A stretch of DNA of 64,000 nt from positions 1,993,501-2,057,500 of the forward strand of contig NC_018866.1 in NCBI RefSeq assembly GCF_000305775.1, in the 5' to 3' direction. The stretch comes from Dehalobacter sp. DCA. Its GTDB lineage: Bacteria > Bacillota > Desulfitobacteriia > Desulfitobacteriales > Syntrophobotulaceae. Position numbers and translations under genes: made by a program. Under the pieces are notes generated by a model that saw nothing but the letters and a program-made list of their open reading frames with translations, made no database searches and had not been told where the DNA came from. Shown here piece by piece: positions 1 to 7,103 of the stretch (positions are counted from its first letter, which is position 1; each line of letters begins with the position of its first letter).

Positions 1-247
1 TTAAACAACCAACTGCAGATCCCGCAAAGAGAAGCATTGCACCTCTTTCCGTTGCAACCTTGTGTTTTCCCACAGCATTAATGTAAACGAAGGACGTTCC
101 CATCACGATACAGGCATAAATGAAATAAACCAGCACCCAGCCGTACCAAGTCATAACCTTCCCGCTGGCAGAAGTGAGACTATTAACTCCGATTTCTATT
201 AAAACAGATAAGGCCCCGACAAAAAAAGAGTAAATCATTCCGACCAT
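1..247 (-). CDS. rdhB: Reductive dehalogenase anchoring protein RdhB (partial at window edge)
   Basis: RdhB is a small integral membrane protein thought to anchor the reductive dehalogenase RdhA to the membrane. The reading frame begins at the ATG at 247 behind a GGAGGTGAG ribosome site and runs off the left edge without a stop, giving 82 residues. It is a near copy of the complete gene at 4264-4548: both start with a short M..(V/I)IYSFFVGALS stretch, share the IEIGVNSL segment, and have hydrophobic membrane segments. It lies just downstream of the rdhA at 288-1592 and is probably cotranscribed with it. Seen: homology between the two copies. Known: RdhB family role. Confidence 0.9.
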   Translation of the reverse strand, partial: MVGMIYSFFVGALSVLIEIGVNSLTSASGKVMTWYGWVLVYFIYACIVMGTSFVYINAVGKHKVATERGAMLLFAGSAVGCL

Positions 248-287
248 ACGCTCACCTCCTTTGCTTTGTAATCTAGAGATCTAAAAG

Positions 288-1592
288 TTAAAATAGTTCC
301 GGCCATTCTAGCCACCACTTATTTTCTTCTAAGACTTCGGTACCGTAACCAAAGAAATCATCAATATTTTTTAATAGTCTTGAAGCTAATTGCGACTTGG
401 AAGCCGCGGCTACTCCCATCGAGTGGAACCAACTCTCTTCCTTATTGTTCCATGGACAAACTTTCATACAACGTCCGCACATCGCCCCATTCTTATTACT
501 AATCCGGAATGTCGTGCATTTTTGGACATTGGTATTCCATTTTTCATAGCCATTATGAATGATAGGATTATCATCATGACTGATAGCTCCCGAAGGGCAT
601 TCATCCGCACATTTTTTACACGTGGCACAGAATTCCCGGGCACCAAAGGATATGGGTTTATCGGGTTCCATAGGCATGTCCGTCGTAACAACGGCTGCCT
701 TGAAACGGTAACCCAGGCGGGGATGAGCAACACATTCACCGGTACGCGTCATTTCGCCAAGACCGCACGCTACCAATACCGGCGGTACCACCACCTGATA
801 ATTTCCACAATGATGCGCTCTTGCTGAATAGCCAAGATTACGAATATAAGCTGCAATAGAACAAGCAATAACACCCGAGTTCATATAAGCCATATAGCTT
901 TGGGATGCACTAATGCCGTCAAAGCCCGTTGAACTCAATACGGTAGGCAAGCTCTGGTCTACGATGATGCCTATGGCGTATTTATGCGTTGTGGTTATCG
1001 GGGTCACATTCAAAGCATTGTAGGGCCCGTGGCCTACCGCAGGACCTTTCTCAGAATAGAAAGCGTGAGGCGGCATGAGCCCAACACCAACTTCTGACGC
1101 GCCAAGAAACATCCCGAGATCTTTAATATGGCTCGCCAGCAAATCCTGCGGCGGCAAAGGAAGTTTATCCTCTCTTACCGGCCCGTCCACAAATTCGGGC
1201 GTACCGATGGAATGAGACATGGTGAATAGCGCACTCATTAACGGGTGCTTGCCGCCAAGTTTAATTAATGACTTTAAAACCTGTTCACCATAAATACCAC
1301 GAGCAGCTTTGGCAAACCCTGTTTCCGTTTCACTGATTCTTTCGATGGGCCCAACAATTTTTGTTGAACCCAATTGTGTCGCATTTTCAGGGTTATACTC
1401 ATGCCGTTTGACGAAGACAGCTCCGTGGTCTCCGGCGTTGAGAACTGTTTTTTTATTGGATTTTTCAAGGGCGGCTTTGCTATATTTTACGTTCGTGACC
1501 GACGGCTTTAAGGTTTTATCTGCCGGATCGGATACATTTCTGCTTTCCTGGATCTCCTGTTGATTTTGTCTTTTTTGGTTTTCTGCATTCAT
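288..1592 (-). CDS. rdhA: Reductive dehalogenase catalytic subunit, no Tat signal
   Basis: Corrinoid and Fe-S dependent reductive dehalogenase of 434 aa; the family removes halogens from organohalides during anaerobic respiration. Near the C-terminus are a first ferredoxin motif (CATCKKCADECP) and a second cluster motif (CGRCMKVCPWNNK) with an extra upstream Cys, as the family requires. The start is well supported by GAGGTG about 8 bases before the ATG at 1592. The N-terminus (MNAENQKRQNQ...) lacks the RRxFxK twin-arginine signal normal for respiratory RdhA, and the protein is shorter than typical exported RdhA. It is closely similar over its whole length to the product of 2919-4238. The halogenated substrate cannot be told from sequence. 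Confidence 0.92.
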   Translation of the reverse strand: MNAENQKRQNQQEIQESRNVSDPADKTLKPSVTNVKYSKAALEKSNKKTVLNAGDHGAVFVKRHEYNPENATQLGSTKIVGPIERISETETGFAKAARGIYGEQVLKSLIKLGGKHPLMSALFTMSHSIGTPEFVDGPVREDKLPLPPQDLLASHIKDLGMFLGASEVGVGLMPPHAFYSEKGPAVGHGPYNALNVTPITTTHKYAIGIIVDQSLPTVLSSTGFDGISASQSYMAYMNSGVIACSIAAYIRNLGYSARAHHCGNYQVVVPPVLVACGLGEMTRTGECVAHPRLGYRFKAAVVTTDMPMEPDKPISFGAREFCATCKKCADECPSGAISHDDNPIIHNGYEKWNTNVQKCTTFRISNKNGAMCGRCMKVCPWNNKEESWFHSMGVAAASKSQLASRLLKNIDDFFGYGTEVLEENKWWLEWPELF

Positions 1593-1630
1593 TTCTTTTC
1601 ACCTCGTATTTTAATAATTAAGATTTTGAA

Positions 1631-2818
1631 TTAGTCTTTCGTCAACCAATTGAAAATAGGCGGAGACAAGGTACAAGTTACAATGGCTACTAATATAATA
1701 GTTCCGTTTAAACTACTGCTAATAATTCCAAGTTTTAGGGCCACTGCACCTGTCGCAATGATTAAACTCAGCCTTGATGATAGAAGAGTCGTTGCAGCAA
1801 TTGATCTTTTCCACGAATAATTGATTTTTAGGAAGAATACCGGAGATAAGGTAACCGCGTAAACAGCAAGAACTAAAATTGGCAACAGGAAAAGCGAACT
1901 TGCATTATTGACAATATCCTTAAAGCTAAAATTAACCCCAACCATGATAAAGAAAATCGGTATGAATATGCCATAGGCTATGGCGTCCAGCTTATGAAAG
2001 ACCTGACTTGTTTTCCGATCACTTACTAAGGAAATAATAACCCCCACCAAGAAAGCGCCAAGAATAACTTCAGTCTTTAAAAGCTGTGCAATGATGATAA
2101 ATAAAATAAGAAGGGCAAATGATGCTCGAATTTTTATCTGAGAATTTTTATGGGCCAGTTGTTCAATAATCGGTAATTTTGAAATAACATTACCAAATTT
2201 CCAGATAATGATAAAGATGGGTATGAATAATAATATTAAAGCAATATCTTTCATGGAATCTGCGCTTTTGAAAGTGATATAGGACGACAATAGCAACATT
2301 GTAAATAAATCCGAAAATAACGCGGCCAGTAAAACGCTTTGCCCATATTGCGTGGTCAACATATCACGTTCTTTTAGAATTGGAACCACAACGCCGACCG
2401 ATGTACTGGACAAAATAATTGTGAAGATAACGATATCGGGTATTAACCCAATGGCTTTAAGCCCAATTGATACGAATAACGAAAGAATAAAAGTTGTTGC
2501 AAATAGCAATAAGGCGATAAGAAAGGGGTGTTGGTGCCATTTTACATTCTTTGTCCTTGCCATTGATCTGATCATCTCAAAATCAATTTCCAACCCAGCC
2601 ATAAACATGAGAAAAGCAAATCCTAGATTATAGAGCAGGTTTAGCCATTCGCTCCCTTGAATTAAGTCAAAACCGCTTTTCCCAATAATAATTCCTGCGA
2701 TAATTTCCCCGACGACTATCGGGATAGAAATATATTTAATCTTTTTGACGATGAGTGGAATAATGAGAGCAATGACTGCAATGATTAAGAGCGGATAATA
2801 AGATATTCCTTCGGCCAT
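1631..2818 (-). CDS. CPA2-type cation:proton antiporter (Kef/Na+:H+ type)
   Basis: A 395-aa polytopic membrane protein with about a dozen hydrophobic segments and the family pattern of monovalent cation:proton antiporter-2 proteins, for example a VVGEIIAGIIIG segment in the first helices and FLMFMAGLEIDF. It has no C-terminal TrkA-N regulatory domain, so it is a bare transporter. It would exchange Na+ or K+ for H+ across the cytoplasmic membrane. It sits between two rdhA genes in the same orientation, 39 bp from the following rdhA, so it is probably part of the same transcription unit. Its link to dehalogenation is inference from position only. Ion specificity is unknown. Confidence 0.82.
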   Translation of the reverse strand: MAEGISYYPLLIIAVIALIIPLIVKKIKYISIPIVVGEIIAGIIIGKSGFDLIQGSEWLNLLYNLGFAFLMFMAGLEIDFEMIRSMARTKNVKWHQHPFLIALLLFATTFILSLFVSIGLKAIGLIPDIVIFTIILSSTSVGVVVPILKERDMLTTQYGQSVLLAALFSDLFTMLLLSSYITFKSADSMKDIALILLFIPIFIIIWKFGNVISKLPIIEQLAHKNSQIKIRASFALLILFIIIAQLLKTEVILGAFLVGVIISLVSDRKTSQVFHKLDAIAYGIFIPIFFIMVGVNFSFKDIVNNASSLFLLPILVLAVYAVTLSPVFFLKINYSWKRSIAATTLLSSRLSLIIATGAVALKLGIISSSLNGTIILVAIVTCTLSPPIFNWLTKD

Positions 2819-2874
2819 AGGTCTTGCTCCTTTTCAAACATACTTCTGCCGTTGATACGATCATTACGCTGAGA

Positions 2875-2911
2875 TAAAAAGAGACGCTAGACAACATCGA
2901 TCGCCTAGCGT
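2875..2911 (-). terminator. Intrinsic terminator after rdhA (second copy)
   Basis: On the minus strand the 7-bp arms ACGCTAG and CTAGCGT (2905-2911 and 2884-2890) form a hairpin followed by a short T-rich run. It lies directly after the rdhA stop at 2919 and before the antiporter gene, so it could lower read-through into the antiporter and the next rdhA. Confidence 0.6.
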
Positions 2912-2918
2912 ACGAAAA

Positions 2919-4238
2919 CTACTTTTTAAATAGTTCCGGCCACTGAAGCCACCAGCGGTTCTCCTGTATTACTTCGGTACCATATCCGAAGAAATCATCG
3001 ACATTCTTCAATAATTTTGCAGCAAGCTTAGATTTGGAAGCAGCGTAAATACCCACGGTATGGAACCAGCTATCCTCTTTATTGTTCCAGGGACAGGATT
3101 TCATACACACTCCGCACATGGCTCCTTTTGTATTGCAAATACGGAAAGATGTGCATTTCTTAATATCTGTGGGCCATTTTTCATAGTTATTAAACTTTGA
3201 CGGATGATCATCTTGACTAATTGCACCCGATGGACATAGCGTGGCGCATTTTTTGCAAGTTACGCAAAATTCCCTTGCTCCGAAAGAAATAGGTCCATCT
3301 GGTTCCAAAGGCATATCCGTCGTTACGGCGGCCGCCTTAAATCGGAATCCGAGCCTCGGATGCACAATACTTTCACCCGTCCTCGACATTTCGCCTAACC
3401 CGGCGGCAACGAGCGCCGGTGCTAAAATCATTTGATAATTCCCGCAGTGATGGGCCCGGGCCGAATACCCCATGTTTCTTATATAAGATGCAATGGAAGT
3501 CGCAATCACACCGGATGTGAAATACGCATAATAGCTCTGACTGGAGCTGATCCCATCCATACCCGTCGATGAAAGAATCGTATCTAAATTTTGATCAATA
3601 AGAATGCCTATAACATATTTATGGTTTGTGGTTACCGGGGTTTTTTCGTTGGGCTTTTTCAAGCCACGGGCTACTTCGACAGCATGCGGTACAGTGTGTG
3701 TCCAATACGCATACTCGGGCATCAATCCTACTCCGACCTCATCCGCCTTGAGAAATTTAGCGAGATCCTTGATATGTTGGGTCATGGATTTCGGATCAGG
3801 AATAGGAAGAGGCTCGGTTCTTACAGGTCCGTCTACAACGTTTTCACCGCCAATGACATGTGACATATTGAAAAGAGATTTTACCAAAGGATGCCTTTCT
3901 GGGATCTTCTTTAAACCTTCAGCAACCTCGGGACCGTATTCTCCTCTGCCCGCCCTGTTAAAGCCTGTATCTTCTGCGCTTTTTCTAGGGATAGGACCAA
4001 AAATTTTAGTTGATCCCAAATAATTTGGGGAATAATCGAGATGTTTAACTGGAATGCCGTAATTTCCCCCTCCAAGAATCGTCGTGGTTTTCCCTACTCT
4101 GGAAAGTGCGGCTTTGTTAAAGGCAACCGTCATACCGGCGGCGTTCGCAATGGTATCTCCAAACTGGGCATATTGATCCCTGGTCTGTTTAAAGTCTTTG
4201 TAGACTGATTCTTTTTCTTTATCGTTATAAGTCCCCAT
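2919..4238 (-). CDS. rdhA: Reductive dehalogenase catalytic subunit, no Tat signal (second copy)
   Basis: A 439-aa RdhA. Cys325, 328, 331 and 335 form the first ferredoxin motif (CVTCKKCATLCP) and Cys362, 375, 378 and 382 the second (CGVCMKSCPWNNK). The central part carries the family pattern with GYSARAHHCGNYQ around residue 258. The start ATG at 4238 has GGAGGG eight bases upstream. No twin-arginine motif and no hydrophobic signal segment precede the catalytic region; the first 60 residues are hydrophilic. It follows rdhB (4264-4548) by 25 bp, so the pair is one operon. The order rdhB-rdhA is the reverse of the usual rdhA-rdhB. Substrate unknown. Confidence 0.92.
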   Translation of the reverse strand: MGTYNDKEKESVYKDFKQTRDQYAQFGDTIANAAGMTVAFNKAALSRVGKTTTILGGGNYGIPVKHLDYSPNYLGSTKIFGPIPRKSAEDTGFNRAGRGEYGPEVAEGLKKIPERHPLVKSLFNMSHVIGGENVVDGPVRTEPLPIPDPKSMTQHIKDLAKFLKADEVGVGLMPEYAYWTHTVPHAVEVARGLKKPNEKTPVTTNHKYVIGILIDQNLDTILSSTGMDGISSSQSYYAYFTSGVIATSIASYIRNMGYSARAHHCGNYQMILAPALVAAGLGEMSRTGESIVHPRLGFRFKAAAVTTDMPLEPDGPISFGAREFCVTCKKCATLCPSGAISQDDHPSKFNNYEKWPTDIKKCTSFRICNTKGAMCGVCMKSCPWNNKEDSWFHTVGIYAASKSKLAAKLLKNVDDFFGYGTEVIQENRWWLQWPELFKK

Positions 4239-4263
4239 GATTTCCCTCCATCATCATGAATTT

Positions 4264-4548
4264 TTAAGGATACATACAGTAACGCCAAAACAGCAAAAGT
4301 ACTAAGATACCAGCTGCAGATCCCGCAAAGAGAAGTATTGCACCTCTCCTCGTGGCAACTTTATGCTTTCCCACAGCATTAATGTAAACAAAGGAAACTC
4401 CCATAACGATACAGACATAAATGAAATAAATTAGCACCCAGCCGTACCAGGACAAAATCATTCCGTTAGCAGATGCAAGACTATTAACTCCAATTTCTAT
4501 TAAAATAGATAAGGCCCCTACAAAAAACGAGTAAATCACTCCAGCCAT
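4264..4548 (-). CDS. rdhB: Reductive dehalogenase anchoring protein RdhB
   Basis: Complete 94-aa RdhB with three hydrophobic segments (about residues 3-22, 32-57 and 68-90) and few charged residues, as expected for the membrane anchor of RdhA. The ATG at 4548 follows AGGAGGTGAATAG. It is the first gene of the cluster on the minus strand, preceded by a 234-bp AT-rich promoter region, and is followed 25 bp later by rdhA. Because the neighbouring RdhA lacks an export signal, how the two would meet across the membrane is not clear. Confidence 0.9.
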   Translation of the reverse strand: MAGVIYSFFVGALSILIEIGVNSLASANGMILSWYGWVLIYFIYVCIVMGVSFVYINAVGKHKVATRRGAILLFAGSAAGILVLLLFWRYCMYP

Positions 4549-4782
4549 CTATTCACCTCCTTTGCTTTGTTTCCTAAAATCCATTACACTTGATGCGCGT
4601 TGCTTTTAAAAACATTTTTTTGCATCTCTCAAGACTATAAGCTAAATTCGATCTTTTTCATGGATAATTTAATCATAAAATATCAAGTTAAGATATATGC
4701 GCGATGTTAGGTATTATCATTTATTTTTGTGCATCAAGCACTATGTATTTATCTTATAGATAAGAATTTTAGTATCTTAAAT
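4549..4782 (-). promoter_or_regulatory. Upstream region of the rdhB-rdhA cluster, with a 14-bp palindrome
   Basis: AT-rich gene-free stretch between the cluster and the terminator of the convergently placed upstream unit. It contains the perfect inverted repeat TCTTAT-AG-ATAAGA at 4752-4765. No clear dehalobox of the CprK type and no convincing -35/-10 pair could be assigned. The palindrome may be a regulator site; this is inference. Confidence 0.35.
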
Positions 4783-4819
4783 AAAAAAAGACACCAACTA
4801 CAATTAAATAATCGGTGTC
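4783..4819 (-). terminator. Intrinsic terminator of the UPF0237-UPF0210 unit
   Basis: On the minus strand GACACC...GGTGTC (4819-4790) forms a roughly 10-bp stem with wobble pairs and a 10-base loop, followed by seven Ts. It lies 113 bp after the UPF0210 stop at 4932. Confidence 0.8.
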
Positions 4820-4931
4820 AGAGATTTTTTGTTTTTCCTCCGTCTACTTGATAGACATATTTTGTATTATTTTAAAGGTTTATAGGTTATCATCTTTATT
4901 TAGCGCTTCGTGCCTTGTCAATCGGCAATTG

Positions 4932-6290
4932 TTAATTCCTGAAGCTGTGGATCGGCGCTGGAATTCTGCCGCCGCGGTTAATGAATTCTTCCGCACTGAA
5001 CGGATTGACAGCCATGATCGGTGCATAGCCCAGCAAACCGCCGAACTCGGCTGTATCGCCGACTCCTTTGCCATAGACAGGAATCACGCGGACTGCGGTC
5101 GTTTTGTTATTGATGACGCCGATAGCGGCTTCGTCCGCAATCATGGCTGAAATCGTCGATTCCTTCGTGTCTCCTGGTATCGCAATCATATCCAGCCCTA
5201 CGGAGCAGACACTGGTCATCGCCTCAAGTTTGTCAAAGGTCAAGGCTCCGTTCTTGACTGCATTGATCATTCCTTCATCTTCGCTAACCGGGATAAAGGC
5301 CCCGCTTAGTCCCCCTACGGAGGAGGAGGCCATAATGCCGCCTTTTTTGACAGCGTCATTCAACATAGCCAGCGCTGCAGTCGTGCCATGGGTTCCACAG
5401 GCTTCCAAGCCCATTTCTTCAAGAATCCTGGCCACACTGTCTCCGATTTCCGGTGTTGGGGCCAGGGACAAATCCAAAATACCGAACGGTACATCCAGTC
5501 TTCTGGATACTTCGTTGCCAACCAGCTGACCGGCCCGGGTAATTTTAAAGGCAGTCTTTTTAATGTTCTCGGCTACGACATGCAAGGGTTCTCCCTTGAC
5601 CTTCTCCATGGCACATTTGACGACGCCGGGACCGCTTACCCCGACATTGACCACAACTTCGGGTTCGCCAACCCCGTGGAAGGCCCCCGCCATAAACGGA
5701 TTGTCATCAACGGCATTCGCAAATACCACCAGCTTCGCACAACCCAGAGAATCCCTGTCCCTGGTCAAATAAGCTGTATCTTTAATGACTTTTCCCATCA
5801 TCTTCACTGCATCCATGTTGATACCGGCTTTGGAATTGGCCACATTCACAGACGAACATACCCGTTCTGTTTCATTCAGAGCCTCAGGGATTGATTCAAT
5901 TAAGATTCTGTCGCCTTTCGTAAAGCCTTTCTGCACAAGCGCAGAGAAGCCTCCGATAAAGTTAACGCCGACCTCCCGGGCTGCTTTGTCCAGCGTTCTC
6001 GCAAACTCGACATAGCTTTCTTCTTCACTCCCGGAGGCGATGATGGCCATCGGCGTAACGGAAATTCGTTTATTGATAATGGGAATGCCATATTCAGTTT
6101 CGATTTCATTGCCGACTTTGACAAGATTTTGTGCCAACCTGGTAATTTTGTCATAAATTCTCCGGCGGGCCTTTTCTCCTGAAGCGTCAATGCAATCAAG
6201 CAAAGAAATGCCCATTGTGATGGTCCTGATATCCAGTTTTTCTTTCTCGATCATGCGGGTGGTTTCAAAAATATTTTTATAGAGATTCAT
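4932..6290 (-). CDS. UPF0210 family protein (DUF711)
   Basis: A 452-aa soluble protein matching the conserved UPF0210 (PFL-like, DUF711) family: it has the [13 protein letters not shown]..., [11 protein letters not shown], and [16 protein letters not shown] segments and normal family length. The biochemical role of the family is not established. The start ATG at 6290 follows GGAGGTAAATA. It lies 66 bp after the UPF0237 ACT-domain gene, the standard partner of this family in Firmicutes and archaea, and a terminator follows at 4783-4819. The pairing suggests the ACT protein senses an amino acid for the enzyme-like partner; that is inference. Confidence 0.9.
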   Translation of the reverse strand: MNLYKNIFETTRMIEKEKLDIRTITMGISLLDCIDASGEKARRRIYDKITRLAQNLVKVGNEIETEYGIPIINKRISVTPMAIIASGSEEESYVEFARTLDKAAREVGVNFIGGFSALVQKGFTKGDRILIESIPEALNETERVCSSVNVANSKAGINMDAVKMMGKVIKDTAYLTRDRDSLGCAKLVVFANAVDDNPFMAGAFHGVGEPEVVVNVGVSGPGVVKCAMEKVKGEPLHVVAENIKKTAFKITRAGQLVGNEVSRRLDVPFGILDLSLAPTPEIGDSVARILEEMGLEACGTHGTTAALAMLNDAVKKGGIMASSSVGGLSGAFIPVSEDEGMINAVKNGALTFDKLEAMTSVCSVGLDMIAIPGDTKESTISAMIADEAAIGVINNKTTAVRVIPVYGKGVGDTAEFGGLLGYAPIMAVNPFSAEEFINRGGRIPAPIHSFRN

Positions 6291-6356
6291 TATTTACCTC
6301 CAAAAGACTTCCCCTGTTTCTGGCCTGGCAACTTGTCAACCCTTGTTAACTATAAG

Positions 6357-6626
6357 TTAAATATTGTGCATGTAGTCAAAGATCTCTTCTCTTTGAATCT
6401 TCACCGACAATCCGATCTCTTTACCCAAGGCATCGAGCTCTTCCTTCAGAACACTGAAATCGCATTTTATGTTGGAAAGGTTGACCAGCATCATCATGGT
6501 AAAATAATCCTGCATAATGGTCTGACTGATATCCTCTACATTCACATTTCTCTCCATCAGAATCTTGGTAACGCCATAGATGATCCCGACTTTATCTTTT
6601 CCTATTACAGTGACAATTCCTTTCAT
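6357..6626 (-). CDS. UPF0237 ACT-domain protein
   Basis: A single ACT domain of 89 aa: MKGIVTVIGKDKVGIIYGVT followed by the typical beta-alpha-beta pattern with NVNVEDISQTIM. ACT domains bind small ligands, usually amino acids, and regulate partner enzymes. This stand-alone UPF0237 type is regularly encoded directly before UPF0210 genes, as here. The start ATG at 6626 follows GGAGGTGTTACA. No other function can be read from the sequence. Confidence 0.9.
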   Translation of the reverse strand: MKGIVTVIGKDKVGIIYGVTKILMERNVNVEDISQTIMQDYFTMMMLVNLSNIKCDFSVLKEELDALGKEIGLSVKIQREEIFDYMHNI

Positions 6627-6721
6627 TGTAACACCTCCGTTTGTTTCATTTTATTCTATCATTTCCTGATAAACAAAAGCAAAAATAGCGCAGTCCTTCT
6701 CAAATATTAGGCGCCTGCGAA

Positions 6722-6770
6722 AAATAATAAAGAAATGGCCGAATAATAAGCGGGATCGACCATTTCTTAA
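6722..6770 (-). terminator. Intrinsic terminator after zapA
   Basis: Arms AAGAAATGG (6730-6738) and CCATTTCTT (6760-6768), extended by further pairing, form a hairpin followed on the minus strand by TATTATTTTT. It lies 23 bp beyond the zapA stop. Confidence 0.7.
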
Positions 6771-6792
6771 TCACCGTCAGATGTAAAAAAAA

Positions 6793-7062
6793 TTATTCGC
6801 CGCCGCTTTCTCCTAACATGTTAAGAAGCGTCATCTGTTCTTCTTTTATTTTTGCCAATTCATCTGCAAAATTGAGTGCTGCCAGGATAGCTACCTGATG
6901 TGCTGGTATCCTCGGGAATTTCAACGCAATTTCTTCCATTCTTTTATCGACATCATGGGCGAGTTTCTTGATATATTCCTCAGATCCCTTGCCGCGAATA
7001 ACATGAAGTTCTCCGAAAATCAGAACCGATACTTTTTGTTCTTCCGGATTCACAGTCTTCAC
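6793..7062 (-). CDS. zapA: Cell division protein ZapA
   Basis: An 89-aa protein with the ZapA pattern: an N-terminal beta-rich globular part (KVSVLIFGELHVIRGKGSEEYIKKLA) and a C-terminal helix (HQVAILAALNFADELAKIKEEQ) expected to form the coiled-coil dimer. ZapA binds FtsZ and supports Z-ring assembly. The start is a GTG at 7062 with AGGAGA five bases upstream. It follows pheT by 41 bp, a common arrangement in Firmicutes, and is followed by a terminator. Confidence 0.88.
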   Translation of the reverse strand: MKTVNPEEQKVSVLIFGELHVIRGKGSEEYIKKLAHDVDKRMEEIALKFPRIPAHQVAILAALNFADELAKIKEEQMTLLNMLGESGGE

Positions 7063-7103
7063 CCGCTCTCCTGTCTAGTACCTTGTTAACTGCATTATTA
7101 TTG

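Noticed and set aside
4549..4782. CprK dehalobox upstream of rdhB
   Set aside because: Only single half-like motifs (TTGAT) are seen; no proper inverted pair.
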